From Acetofilamentum sp. (GTDB lineage Bacteria; Bacteroidota; Bacteroidia; Bacteroidales; DYOH01): a stretch of 64,000 nucleotides of DNA. Both the position numbers and the translations under genes were made by a program. The stretch spans positions 44,654 to 108,653 of the forward strand of contig DYOH01000001.1 of assembly GCA_020720625.1 (NCBI GenBank), in the 5' to 3' direction. How positions within the stretch are numbered: the stretch's first letter is position 1; every line of letters begins with the position of its first letter. Of this stretch, positions 11,028 to 21,541 are shown piece after piece. The notes beneath the pieces are model-generated. The model searched no databases and had not been told where the DNA came from. It was given only the letters and a program-made list of their open reading frames with translations.

Positions 11028-11804
11028 TTATTTTACATTTCCAAAACCTGATCTTAATTTAATGGCGGTAAGCACTTTTTTTGTGTAAAGTGGAAAATCG
11101 CTATTCATCATCCATGCATAATAGCCTGGTTCCTGATTAAATACGTCTGTAACTTTTTTACCCTTGTGTTTTCCAAAATTAAATAATTCTTCGTCGTCGT
11201 TGCCATAAATAATTCGTCCGGCAAAATCAACATATTTCGATTGTGTGGTAAAAGTGGCCAATTTATCTACTTTTGTGGGTAAATCCTCGTACATATCTAA
11301 TTGAGATTGAAGAATTTCCCAGGTAGCACGTATATCGGCTTCTGCTGAGTGCGCATTTTCAAGTGGTTTTTTGCAATAAAACTCATAAGCAGCTGCAAGT
11401 GTTCTCTGTTCTTTCTTAAAAAAGATTACCTGCACATCTATGAATTTGCTTTTTTTAATATCATAATCTGTTTCTGCTCTAAGTAACTCTTCTGCGAGTA
11501 GCGGTATATCAAACTTATTCGAATTGTATCCGCCAATATCTGATGCTTTAAAAATATCTACAATTTCGGTGGCAATTTCCTTAAATGTGGGTTTATTGGC
11601 CACATCTTTATCTGTAAAGCCGTGTATTTTGGAAGCTTGCGGGTTAATTGGCATTTCCGGATTTATTACCCATGTTTTGGTAAATTCTTTTCCATCGGGA
11701 AAAATTTTTAAAATCGAAATTTCAACTATTCTGTCTTTGGCAACATCTAATCCTGTGGTTTCTAAATCGAAGAAGACAATTGGTTTTGTAAGTTCAAGCT
11801 TCAT
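11028..11804 (-). CDS. 3'-5' exonuclease, DnaQ-like
   Basis: VFFDLETTGLD ExoI, GYNSNKFDIPLL ExoII, HSAEADIRAT ExoIII. Confidence 0.92.
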   Translation of the reverse strand: MKLELTKPIVFFDLETTGLDVAKDRIVEISILKIFPDGKEFTKTWVINPEMPINPQASKIHGFTDKDVANKPTFKEIATEIVDIFKASDIGGYNSNKFDIPLLAEELLRAETDYDIKKSKFIDVQVIFFKKEQRTLAAAYEFYCKKPLENAHSAEADIRATWEILQSQLDMYEDLPTKVDKLATFTTQSKYVDFAGRIIYGNDDEELFNFGKHKGKKVTDVFNQEPGYYAWMMNSDFPLYTKKVLTAIKLRSGFGNVK

Positions 11805-11887
11805 TTATGTTTATTTTTTGATATTGATATGGATGCAAAGTTATCTTTTTTTTTAGAATTTTTTAGCTTGAGATGGATTTGGCAAAA

Positions 11888-11919
11888 AAAAAGAGAAACA
11901 AATTCTTGTTTCTCTTTTT
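11888..11919 (-). terminator. Rho-independent terminator for the head-GIN gene
   Basis: Perfect 14-bp arms AAAAAGAGAAACAA/TTGTTTCTCTTTTT with a 4-nt loop; minus-strand read continues into a T tract. Confidence 0.8.
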
Positions 11920-11948
11920 GTAAACTGTTTCCTTTTCTGATGTTTGTT

Positions 11949-12638
11949 CTATTCTCCGTTTTCTAAAACACCCAATAAGGATATATCAGAATGAATATTT
12001 GTAGGATTTCCGTAGTAGGTTACAATTCCAATGCCGCTAATATTGGCCGACAAACTCTCGTTAGCGTATACTTTTGCATTTCCGGCACCTGATAAATCGA
12101 TTTCAAACTTTTTGGTAATAAAGTCTTTCGCATCTAATGCACCAGCTCCTGAGATTGATACACTTGCTTTTTGTGCATTTCCGCTCAAATCTACTTTGCT
12201 GGCTCCGCTTAAATCCATTGTAAAATCCTGACAGTTTACATCCCACTCCATACTCGATGCTCCATTTACTTCTATGTTTATTGCTGATAGATTCCAGGTG
12301 TTTTCGCACTCCAAATCCACGGCTCCGTTTATTTCTATTTCTTCTAATACTGGACTTGAAATCCAGATTTCAATTTCGTTGTTGATGCTAATATGTTCAT
12401 TTTCTTTGAATTTGATAATAAGCTTATTCCCATTTTTGCTTACCTCTATAAATTCAAAATCTTCTTCATCTGCTTCAATTTTAAGAGCATAGTTGGCTCC
12501 CTGGGTGAGCTTTACCGAGTAAGCACCATTTATCTCAAGGTTTGTAAACGCTGAAACAGTGTAATTTTTCGTCTTTTGTGCAAATAATATTGGCGCTCCG
12601 GCAAACATTATTACTAATAGAATAAAATATTTTCTCAT
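11949..12638 (-). CDS. Head-GIN domain (DUF2807) secreted protein
   Basis: Signal peptide; repeated LEINGAYSVKL...ISGAGALDAKDF...DLSGAGNAKVY beta-helix motifs. Confidence 0.88.
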   Translation of the reverse strand: MRKYFILLVIMFAGAPILFAQKTKNYTVSAFTNLEINGAYSVKLTQGANYALKIEADEEDFEFIEVSKNGNKLIIKFKENEHISINNEIEIWISSPVLEEIEINGAVDLECENTWNLSAINIEVNGASSMEWDVNCQDFTMDLSGASKVDLSGNAQKASVSISGAGALDAKDFITKKFEIDLSGAGNAKVYANESLSANISGIGIVTYYGNPTNIHSDISLLGVLENGE

Positions 12639-12826
12639 GGCTTTGTAATTTTATCTTAATATATCATTTTTTGTGCCAATACATTTAAGTAATTGTTTTA
12701 TAATTATTTAAATAATTATTTAAACGAGGTTTTTTGACCAAAAAATGAACAAAAGTGTTCAAAAGTGGACATAATAGGATGAAAAGTCAGAAAAGTTTAC
12801 TATTTTTAAAACAAAATTATTACACT

Positions 12827-14206
12827 ATGCCTAAGAAGAAAATTGGTAAAATTTTGGCTGTCGATGATAATACCGATATTTTGTTTGCATTAAAATTGTT
12901 GCTCAAAACAGAAGTCGAACTTATAGATACACTCGACGATCCTAATCGATTGGTTTCTAAACTTCAGGAAGATGAATATGACGTAATACTCCTGGATATG
13001 AATTTTACAAAGGATGCTTCGAGTGGACAAGAAGGCTTTTATTGGTTAAATAAAATATTAGAGTTTGATCCGGCGGCAATTGTAATTTTTATTACTGCAT
13101 ATTCTGATGTAAATAATGCAGTTAAGGCTATAAAAGATGGTGCATCCGATTTTATTATCAAACCGTGGCAAAACGAAAAACTTATTGCTACTATTATGTC
13201 GGGTATTAAACTTCGACGTTCGCGCATCGAAATAAATTCGCTAAAGCAAAAGCAGTCGAGTTTAAATACAATAATAAATCAGCCATTTGAAGATTTTTTG
13301 GGTGTATCTCCTTCAATGCAAAAAGTTTTTGAAACAATTAAAAAAGTAGCAAAAACAGATGCCTCAGTTCTAATTCTTGGAGAAAATGGTACAGGTAAGG
13401 AGCTTGTTGCTAGGGCATTGCATACAGAATCTATTCGTTACAACGAAATTTTTGTGAATGTGGATTTAGGTGCCATTACCGAAACTTTGTTCGAAAGCGA
13501 ACTATTCGGACATATTAAGGGCGCATTTACCGATGCCCGTAATGAGCGCATCGGACGTTTTGAATTGGCATCCGGCGGTACAATTTTTTTAGATGAGATC
13601 GCCAATATTAGTTTACCTGCTCAGGCTAAGTTACTTACAGTATTAGAGCGTAGAGAAATTGTTCGAGTTGGCTCAAACAAACCGGTTCCTATTGATATTA
13701 GGCTAATTAGTGCTACTAACGGAAATTTGCCTGAAATGATTTCTTCGCAGGCTTTTAGAGAAGATTTATTGTATAGATTAAACACTGTAGAAATTCATTT
13801 GCCTCCGCTTAGAGAGCGAATGGACGATATTGCATTGTTGGCAAACCATTATTTATCCAAATTTGCCAAAAAATATAATAAGCGCATAAGAGAACTTAGT
13901 GCTCCAACAATCAAACATTTGCAATCTTATAGCTGGCCAGGAAATGTGCGCGAATTGAGACACACCATTGAGAGGGCAGTTATTTTGGCTGAATCGTCGG
14001 TGTTGCAACCATCAGATTTTCAGTTAAACTATGAGAAAAAGGCGGTAGACGAACTTGAATTGGAAAACTACGATTTAGATCATGTGGAAAAAACCATCAT
14101 CGAAAAAGTGCTCAAAAAGCATGGCGGAAATATTTCCTTGGCAGCTAAAGAATTAGGTCTTACACGTACATCTCTTTACCGTAGACTAGAAAAGCATGGC
14201 CTTTAA
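12827..14206 (+). CDS. Sigma-54-dependent response regulator, NtrC family (REC-AAA-Fis HTH)
   Basis: ILAVDDNTDI, GENGTGKELVARALH, GAFTDA, GGTIFLDEI, YSWPGNVRELRH and a C-terminal Fis-type HTH; start chosen at MPKKKIGK inside ORF 12755..14206. Confidence 0.93.
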   Translation: MPKKKIGKILAVDDNTDILFALKLLLKTEVELIDTLDDPNRLVSKLQEDEYDVILLDMNFTKDASSGQEGFYWLNKILEFDPAAIVIFITAYSDVNNAVKAIKDGASDFIIKPWQNEKLIATIMSGIKLRRSRIEINSLKQKQSSLNTIINQPFEDFLGVSPSMQKVFETIKKVAKTDASVLILGENGTGKELVARALHTESIRYNEIFVNVDLGAITETLFESELFGHIKGAFTDARNERIGRFELASGGTIFLDEIANISLPAQAKLLTVLERREIVRVGSNKPVPIDIRLISATNGNLPEMISSQAFREDLLYRLNTVEIHLPPLRERMDDIALLANHYLSKFAKKYNKRIRELSAPTIKHLQSYSWPGNVRELRHTIERAVILAESSVLQPSDFQLNYEKKAVDELELENYDLDHVEKTIIEKVLKKHGGNISLAAKELGLTRTSLYRRLEKHGL

Positions 14207-15551
14207 AAATTATCAGTGGGAAACCATTCTGCTTAGTCTGTTTATTGGATTACTTGCCATTTTGGGAGCTTATGCTCTCATTGCAAAATGGTGGATTAGT
14301 ACCATCTTTTTTTACACTTTGGTGATTATTTTGATATTTAGATTAGTCAGCATTTCTCAAAAACTCGTAACCAAATTGGAGCATTTCTTTAATAGTCTCA
14401 AATTTGAAGACTATACAGTAAGTGTAAGCGAAGATTTTCAGACAAAGGAATTTATGCAATTGAACAAATCGCTCTCGCAAATTGCAGATAATTTTAGAGA
14501 AATGAATTTTCAAAAGGAACGAAACTTGTTCTATTTACAACATATTATCGAGCATATAGATATAGGTATACTCGCCTTTAATCTCGAAGGAAAAATTGTT
14601 TTAATTAATAAAGCATTAAAAACCAGTTTAGGAATAAAGTCTATCGACGATGTATTTGCTTTTCAGGTAATTAATGCCGATTTGTTTCAAGCAATCGAAA
14701 AAATTACTCCTTTCGAACGTTTGCTAATTCACTTTGTATATAACGAAAATACCTACAAATTGGCTCTTTATGCTACTAGTTTTAGCTTTGATAATGAGAT
14801 AGTTAAATTGGTATCGTTTAAAAATATTCGTTCTGAACTCGAAAGGCAGGAATTAGATTCCTGGCAGAAATTAATTAGTGTGCTTACACACGAAATAATG
14901 AATTCAATTGCACCCATATCATCTTTATCGCAAACACTCGATATGATGCTTTCTCAAGTTGACATTAGGACAGATAATGACGAAATTTCGATGGATAAAG
15001 AAATATATCTGGACACAAAAGAGGCTCTTAAAACGATACATAAACGCAGCGACGGATTAATTCATTTTGTTCAAACGTATAGAAATATTACCAAAATTCC
15101 GATGCCTGTTTATAAACTTTTCGCTATAGAAGAGCTTTTTCAAAATGTTACTGGCATATTTAAAACTCAAACTGAAAAACAAAGCATAAATATTGAGTCA
15201 TCTATTCAACCTCTTGATTTAGAGATATCAGCAGATATCAGTCTGATTGAACAGGTATTGATAAACTTACTTAAAAATGCCATTCAGGCAACTAGAAGTA
15301 TTGAAAATCCGCAGATTAAACTTAGTGCTTTAATAAATACAACTGGCAATATAGAGATACAAGTAGAAGACAACGGGCCCGGAATTTTGCCCGAAGTTCT
15401 GGATAAAATATTTATTCCATTTTTTACAACAAAAACAGATGGTTCTGGTATTGGTTTAAGTTTGTCGCGTCAGATTGTAAATTATCATGGTGGTTCGCTT
15501 ACCGTTTTTTCAGAGCCTAATGTAAAAACTATATTTAAAATAATCATTTAA
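14196..15551 (+). CDS. Membrane sensor histidine kinase, NtrY-like
   Basis: Two N-terminal TMs, VLTHEIMNSIAPISSLS H-box, VEDNGPGI and GSGIGLSLSRQIV; overlaps the regulator by 11 bp. Confidence 0.92.
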   Translation: MAFKNYQWETILLSLFIGLLAILGAYALIAKWWISTIFFYTLVIILIFRLVSISQKLVTKLEHFFNSLKFEDYTVSVSEDFQTKEFMQLNKSLSQIADNFREMNFQKERNLFYLQHIIEHIDIGILAFNLEGKIVLINKALKTSLGIKSIDDVFAFQVINADLFQAIEKITPFERLLIHFVYNENTYKLALYATSFSFDNEIVKLVSFKNIRSELERQELDSWQKLISVLTHEIMNSIAPISSLSQTLDMMLSQVDIRTDNDEISMDKEIYLDTKEALKTIHKRSDGLIHFVQTYRNITKIPMPVYKLFAIEELFQNVTGIFKTQTEKQSINIESSIQPLDLEISADISLIEQVLINLLKNAIQATRSIENPQIKLSALINTTGNIEIQVEDNGPGILPEVLDKIFIPFFTTKTDGSGIGLSLSRQIVNYHGGSLTVFSEPNVKTIFKIII

Positions 15552-15563
15552 TCAAATACTATT

Positions 15564-15941
15564 ATGAAGAATATTATTCACACAGAATTGGCTCCCAAAG
15601 CATTAGGGCCATATAGCCAAGGAGTAGAAATCAATGGAATGCTTTTTGTTTCCGGTCAAGTAGCAATAAACCCCGAAACAGGTAAACTAGTGGAAGGCGG
15701 CATACAAGAACAAACAAAGCAAGTACTCCAAAATATTGCAGCAATTCTTGATGCAGCAGGTTATCAATTTTCTGATGTTGTAAAATCAACTGTTTTATTA
15801 AACGATATGTCGGATTTTGCAGCCATGAACGAAATTTATGCGCAGTTTTATACCGAAAATCAGCCTGCCAGAGCGGCATACTCCGTAAAAGGGTTACCAA
15901 TTAATGCCTTGGTAGAAATTGAGACCATTGCAGTTAAATGA
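15564..15941 (+). CDS. ridA: RidA family enamine/imine deaminase
   Basis: APKALGPYSQGVEINGMLFVSGQVAINPETG, NQPARAAYSVKGLPINALVEIE. Confidence 0.96.
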   Translation: MKNIIHTELAPKALGPYSQGVEINGMLFVSGQVAINPETGKLVEGGIQEQTKQVLQNIAAILDAAGYQFSDVVKSTVLLNDMSDFAAMNEIYAQFYTENQPARAAYSVKGLPINALVEIETIAVK

Positions 15942-16200
15942 TAAAAAATCTATAAATCGGACAATTTGGCTTTTTAAAATCAACTTTTATTCTTAAATTT
16001 ACAGAATGAATAAAAATATATCATCGTAAGGTATTTTTTTGAATATCATCAAGAATAAAAAAATAGATAGCGTATACTTGTATTTTTTCTGATTCTTATT
16101 GAAATATTTTACTGATGAAATGAGCATGAATCGATTAAGTAATTGAAATTTGATTTTTTTTTGGCCAGTTTCATGCAACTTTAATATAAATTATGTACGG

Positions 16201-16740
16201 ATGAAAATAGAGTTTATTTTAGATGCCAAATTGTCTAACGACTTAAAAACAAAACTGTATAATCACCTGAAATCTAAAAAACTAAATGGTGTTGAAAGTA
16301 TTGATTGGGTTACTAGCCCTGCAAAACCTGGCGAAATGGGAAATGGAGCCGGTATACAGGCTATTGGCTCATTAATTAGTAATTCGCAAACCGGTATAGT
16401 TGAGCTTTTTAAAACCTTACAGACCTGGATAAACCTATATAAGCAAGAAATTACCATCAAGAGCGATAGTGGATTAACTTTCGCAATTACCACTAGGCAG
16501 TTAGATGATAGTACTTTAAAGGATTTGGTGGAGAAGTTTTTAGCCACAACTCAGGTTGTTGACAAAAAAAAGCCAAAATCCTTGCCAGCTAAAACTGAGA
16601 AGCCCAAGAAGGAACTTCCTCCTGAAAGCAATGCAAAAGAAGTAAAAGAAGAAAAAGACAAAAAATCTAATGTCGAAATAACTCCACTACCAAATACGGA
16701 AATAGTTGAAGATAAAAAGAATAAAACACGCAAAAACTAA
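16201..16740 (+). CDS. EACC1-like (effector-associated constant component) protein with charged disordered tail
   Basis: MKIEFILDA...PAKPGEMGNGAGIQAIGSLISNS...LFKTLQTWI...TIKSDSGLTFAIT resembles EACC1; Lys/Glu-rich C-terminus. Start placed at MKIEF within ORF 16150..16740. Confidence 0.6.
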   Translation: MKIEFILDAKLSNDLKTKLYNHLKSKKLNGVESIDWVTSPAKPGEMGNGAGIQAIGSLISNSQTGIVELFKTLQTWINLYKQEITIKSDSGLTFAITTRQLDDSTLKDLVEKFLATTQVVDKKKPKSLPAKTEKPKKELPPESNAKEVKEEKDKKSNVEITPLPNTEIVEDKKNKTRKN

Positions 16741-18008
16741 ACATATTTTTTCCACCACATTTTTAAGCGCTCCAAAATTTTAGCTTCATGGGCATTTTTC
16801 CCCGGATTATAAAAGATTTTGTCTTTTAACTTATCTGGTAAATAGTTTTGCATTACAAAGTTACTATCATAGTTGTGCGGATAGAGATATTCCACCCCAT
16901 AATTCAAACTTTTCATCAGTGGGGTAGGCGCATTGCGCAATTGCAAGGGCACACTCAAATTCTCTGATGTTTTTATAAAATTTATTGCTTCGTCGATAGC
17001 TAGATAGGCCGAATTGCTTTTGGGCGATGTAGCTAAATAGATGCATATTTCGGATAGTATAATTCTGGCTTCCGGATATCCGATTACATGTACTGCATCG
17101 AATGCACTCTGAGCAAGCATTAAAGCGTTTGGGTTTGCTAGTCCGATATCTTCGGCCGCAAGTATTAGCAATCTTCGGGCTATAAATTTTAAGTCTTCTC
17201 CTGCTTCAAGCATTCTTGCCAACCAATATATTGCGGCATTTGGGTCGCTTCCCCTAATGGATTTAATAAAGGCAGAAATAATATCGTAATGCATTTCACC
17301 ATCTTTGTCGTAAGCAGCCATATTTTGCTGTAAACTGTTCTTTACTAATTCATTTGTAATTACTAATTTATTCCCATCCGAAAGATTTTTAAGTAAATCT
17401 AAAATATTCAATGCTTTACGGGCATCACCGCCGGAATAATTTAAAAGTGCATCGGTCTCCAGAAAATCAACTTCGAGCATTTTTAATTCACTGTCTTTGG
17501 CAATCGCCGATTTTAATAAATCCAAAATCTCGCTATTTGATAAATACTCAAGCACATAAACCTGGCATCGTGAGAGCAAGGGCTTTATTACTTCGAAAGA
17601 TGGATTCTCGGTTGTAGCCCCAATAAGTGTTACAATACCTTGTTCTACTGCTCCCAATAAACTATCTTGCTGTGATTTACTGAACCGGTGAATCTCATCA
17701 ATGAACAATATAGCACCTTTCTGAAAATATTGTTGCTTTTTTGCCAGTTCTATTGTTTCTCTTACATCTTTTACTCCACTGTTTATGGCGCTTAAAGTAT
17801 AAAAAGGCAAATCGGTAAGATTAGAAATAATTTTGGCCAGAGTGGTTTTTCCTGTTCCTGGAGGCCCCCAAAGTATCATGGAAGGCACTTTCCCATTTTC
17901 TACAGCTTTTCTTATGGGCCCATTTTCTCCAATTAAATGTTTTTGACCAAAGTAGTTGTTAAAGTCTTTGGGTCTCAGGCGTTCAGCTAGCGGAATATTT
18001 GTGCTCAT
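16737..18008 (-). CDS. rarA: Replication-associated recombination protein A (MgsA/RarA AAA ATPase)
   Basis: PLAERLRPKDFNNYFGQKHLIG, WGPPGTGKTTLA, FIDEIHRFSKSQQD, AAEDIGLANP; start chosen at MSTNIP. Confidence 0.96.
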   Translation of the reverse strand: MSTNIPLAERLRPKDFNNYFGQKHLIGENGPIRKAVENGKVPSMILWGPPGTGKTTLAKIISNLTDLPFYTLSAINSGVKDVRETIELAKKQQYFQKGAILFIDEIHRFSKSQQDSLLGAVEQGIVTLIGATTENPSFEVIKPLLSRCQVYVLEYLSNSEILDLLKSAIAKDSELKMLEVDFLETDALLNYSGGDARKALNILDLLKNLSDGNKLVITNELVKNSLQQNMAAYDKDGEMHYDIISAFIKSIRGSDPNAAIYWLARMLEAGEDLKFIARRLLILAAEDIGLANPNALMLAQSAFDAVHVIGYPEARIILSEICIYLATSPKSNSAYLAIDEAINFIKTSENLSVPLQLRNAPTPLMKSLNYGVEYLYPHNYDSNFVMQNYLPDKLKDKIFYNPGKNAHEAKILERLKMWWKKYV

Positions 18009-18089
18009 GGCAGAAAAAAATTTATTATGGTATAACAATTGTACTTTCAAAAGTAAAAATTTTATAGCAATTTTATAGAAAATTCTAAG

Positions 18090-19430
18090 ATGAACCACTT
18101 ATTCCTATACAACTTAATTTTCTTAAGTTTTTTAGTTCCAACATTGCATGCACAACATTCGAATTTAATCCCGAATTATAGTTTTGAAACTTTTTCGGTT
18201 TGTCCGCAGGATTACACTCATTGGAACTCCACTTACCGCACCTTAACCGACGATTGGGTATATCCGACCAAAGGAACTCCAGATTATTTTAATCGTTGTA
18301 GTCATGGAATTGCTGGAGTACCAACTAATTTTGCCGGAATAACAGAACCTTTCGAAGGGAATGCTTATGCCGGAGTAATTGCGAGAGGGAGCAGAGCAAA
18401 TTATCGCGAATACATTGCCACTAAATTAAACGAACCATTGGTTAAGGGGGTAAAATATTGCCTCAAGTTTAAATTTAAACTTTCGAATTATTCGCGCTAT
18501 GCTGTGCAGGATATGGGGGCATATATTTCTAAAACCACCTTGCGAACCGAAGATGACGGTAGCTTTGGCATTAAGCCACAAATAACTAATCCGGAGAATA
18601 ATTGGCTCGACAATAAAATTGACTGGGGAACATTTTGTGGTACATTTGTAGCCGAAGGTGGTGAAATACAGCTTATTCTTGGTAATTTTAATTTAGATGA
18701 TTCTACACAAGTGGTTGAAACAGATATCTCTGATGTTCATCCCAAAAGAGTAAAGGATTATGCATATTATTATATTGATAATGTGGAATTAGTTGCCATT
18801 CGCGATTGCTATGTTTGTAGTTGCAGTTTTGATAATTTTGTAGACGCAACAATAGATGCCAAACCTGTGTCTGTTTTTGGTACAAACGATGGCGCCGCTG
18901 ATTTAAATGTTCAAGTTGGAACGCCTCCTTTTAAATATTCCTGGTCGAATGGGGAAAATTCGGAGGATATTTCGGAGCTATATGCAGGCTACTATTTTGT
19001 GGAAGTGGCCGATGCTAATAATTGTAAATACTCTTTTGATATTACAATAGAGCAGCCAGATACGGTATTTGCAGATATAGAAATGGGAATACCCAAAATT
19101 CTTAAGAGTATTTTTTTTGAATTTGACCAGGATGTTTTTATTACATCGTCGTATAAGCAGCTCAACGATTTGGTAAATTATATGAAATACAACTCCAGTA
19201 TTGAGATACAGATTTCGGGACATACCGATGAAAAAGGTAAAACAGGATATAATCAGGAACTTTCTGAAAAAAGAGCATTGGCGGTAGTCGATTATTTGGT
19301 ACACAAGGGAATAGATGAAGAACGATTAAAATATAAAGGTTACGGCGAAAACCGACCAATTGCAGAAAATACCACAGAAACTGGTCGACAGCTAAATAGG
19401 AGAGTCGAATTTGAAATTATTAAAAAATAA
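18090..19430 (+). CDS. OmpA family protein with SprB repeat
   Basis: SprB-like GTPPFKYSWSNGENSEDISELYAGYYFVEVADANNC; C-terminal OmpA IQISGHTDEKGKTGYNQELSEKRALAVVDYL. Confidence 0.9.
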   Translation: MNHLFLYNLIFLSFLVPTLHAQHSNLIPNYSFETFSVCPQDYTHWNSTYRTLTDDWVYPTKGTPDYFNRCSHGIAGVPTNFAGITEPFEGNAYAGVIARGSRANYREYIATKLNEPLVKGVKYCLKFKFKLSNYSRYAVQDMGAYISKTTLRTEDDGSFGIKPQITNPENNWLDNKIDWGTFCGTFVAEGGEIQLILGNFNLDDSTQVVETDISDVHPKRVKDYAYYYIDNVELVAIRDCYVCSCSFDNFVDATIDAKPVSVFGTNDGAADLNVQVGTPPFKYSWSNGENSEDISELYAGYYFVEVADANNCKYSFDITIEQPDTVFADIEMGIPKILKSIFFEFDQDVFITSSYKQLNDLVNYMKYNSSIEIQISGHTDEKGKTGYNQELSEKRALAVVDYLVHKGIDEERLKYKGYGENRPIAENTTETGRQLNRRVEFEIIKK

Positions 19431-20661
19431 GTTCGGTATTTGGAAAATCTGATTTAATTTTACCTCTTTTTATCGAGGGGATATTTGTATTTCTTAGATC
19501 TATCGAATATAATTGTTTGCACTTCATTAAAACTCCAAGTGCTTGCTCGTAATTAAGGTTTGGATTAGAATTTAAATTTACAATGAGTAAATTATCGCAA
19601 TTCGCCATTTCGGATGGTAAGGTTTTTATATTGTTTCCATGTAAATCGATTTCCTCTAGTTGTTTCAGATTTCCAATTGCTGCGCTTATTTCGGATATCT
19701 GACAGGCATAAAAGTTTAGCTTTTTTAAGTTTTCTAATTGCCCTATTTCAGAAGAGATTTTGGTTAATTTGGAATTAAAACTTAAATCTAGTTCGCTAAG
19801 TTTTTTGCATTCGTATACTGCCATCGGTATTTCTGCGAAAGAGTTAATGCCTAGTTTTAATACTTTCAGAAACTGTAAATCTTTAATCTCCGGTGGCAGT
19901 GTTGTTAGAGCATTGGAGCGTAAATTTAGATTCTGTAGTAATTCTAATTCCTTGATTAATGGTAATATATGCGATATTTTGTTTTCGCTTAAGTCTAATG
20001 CCTGAATATTTTTTAAGGTGAAAACTGTTTCCGGAACCGAAATCAATTTTTTTCTGGATAGCCTGAGTATAAATACATCATGTGGCATCAGAACTGCCTT
20101 TTCGAGTTCGGTAAACACAGGAGCCAGAATTAATTCTTCATCTGTTAGTAATGGATGTGATGGTTCAATTAAATCATTCTCACTAAAACTTATTCTACAA
20201 TCGGGCAAACTAAATCTTAGCATATCTTGCTGGCTTTTACTTAGTTTATTGCTTCGCAGATTAAGTTTCCGCAGCGATTCCATCTGTACAATATTTTCGG
20301 GGAGCGTATCTAGTTCGTTGTATGGAATATTGAGCACTTGAAGGTTTTTTAAATGTGCAAATTCGTTTGGCAAACGAGTGATAAAATTATCTTCTAAGTG
20401 CAGTTCGCGAAGTTTTGCCAATTCTCCTATTTCTTTTGGAAGTGTACTTAATTCGTTACCTGCCAAATAGATGACTTCCAAATTTGTCAGATTTTTTATT
20501 TCTGAAGGCAATTCGGAGATACCGGAATATCTTAAATTCAATACTTTAACGTCTTTTGGATTAAGCAAAGCACTGTCTAAACTATAATAAACGCCATTTT
20601 GCCCAAATAAGGAATTAGTAGCCAACAAAAAAATCAGCAACGCCAAATTTTTCTTAATCAT
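19420..20661 (-). CDS. Leucine-rich repeat secreted protein
   Basis: Repeated LxxLxxLxLxxNxL motifs; signal peptide at MIKKNLALLIFLLATNSLFG. Confidence 0.9.
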   Translation of the reverse strand: MIKKNLALLIFLLATNSLFGQNGVYYSLDSALLNPKDVKVLNLRYSGISELPSEIKNLTNLEVIYLAGNELSTLPKEIGELAKLRELHLEDNFITRLPNEFAHLKNLQVLNIPYNELDTLPENIVQMESLRKLNLRSNKLSKSQQDMLRFSLPDCRISFSENDLIEPSHPLLTDEELILAPVFTELEKAVLMPHDVFILRLSRKKLISVPETVFTLKNIQALDLSENKISHILPLIKELELLQNLNLRSNALTTLPPEIKDLQFLKVLKLGINSFAEIPMAVYECKKLSELDLSFNSKLTKISSEIGQLENLKKLNFYACQISEISAAIGNLKQLEEIDLHGNNIKTLPSEMANCDNLLIVNLNSNPNLNYEQALGVLMKCKQLYSIDLRNTNIPSIKRGKIKSDFPNTELIF

Positions 20662-21463
20662 AAATAGTACCGTTTTAGATAAGCTAATATACAAAATATT
20701 CCAGCAAAAATTGTGCAAATAGCAAAATAGATTTTTTTGCTTGGTGAGCACATTTCAATTCGAATTTTTGCAAAAGGGGAGACTAAATAATCGCAATTAT
20801 TTTTTGTATTCAAGGTAAAAATAGCCATGAGTTATGGTTTGCAGGCTACTGAAAAGCGGCTATAACCAAAAGTTATCAGAGCAAAAATAGCTTGATATAC
20901 GTATTTATCTGATAAAAATGATACTTAAATAACAGATAAAGCTTGCAAATAAGGTGAATTTTGTATATCAATTTTACGTCGATTTGTTAATTATGCCAGA
21001 AGCGCCTGTACTTAACCGATGCCAATGTAGTATAAAGCGCGTGCGTTCTACAAGTGTATATTATGTTAAGTGGAATGAGTAGTAGTATATGTAAAGTCCT
21101 GTATTCTAGTTATTTATATTGCTGTTTATACTCTCTAATTGCATAAGGAATTTTCACAAAAAAAATGATGTTGTAACGTGGATGCAATGGGGAAGTATAT
21201 GGTGTTTTGGATAAATATTATCTTTATATTACTGATTAACAGATATTTAGGCATATTGCTGTTATTCCAAATAAAAAAAGTAACAAAAAAATTTTATAAG
21301 GTTTGTTTACATTGGCTGTATTTCATTTTTTTTTAATAGAAAATTTATCTGTTTCACAAGCTTTACTTTTTTAGTAAAGTTACATATTGTATTTTATAAA
21401 AACAGACGAAATTTCTTTTGCGATACAATCTAATTGAAAAAAAATGCACAAAAAAATCACAGT

Positions 21464-21541
21464 TTACAATTGTTATTTACAATATTATATACAATTGTAT
21501 ACAAAAAACAGGTCGAAATTATACTGATGTATACAATTTTG
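21464..21541. promoter_or_regulatory. Distal operator-like cluster
   Basis: TTACAATTGT (21464), perfect 14-bp palindrome TATACAATTGTATA (21488-21501), AACAGGTCGAAATT (21507-21520), TGTATACAAT (21528-21537). Confidence 0.55.

Noticed and set aside
21361-21379. CTTTACT-TTTTT-AGTAAAG hairpin as a terminator or ncRNA
   Set aside because: Only 7-bp AT-rich arms and no flanking gene it would terminate; likely chance in AT-rich sequence.
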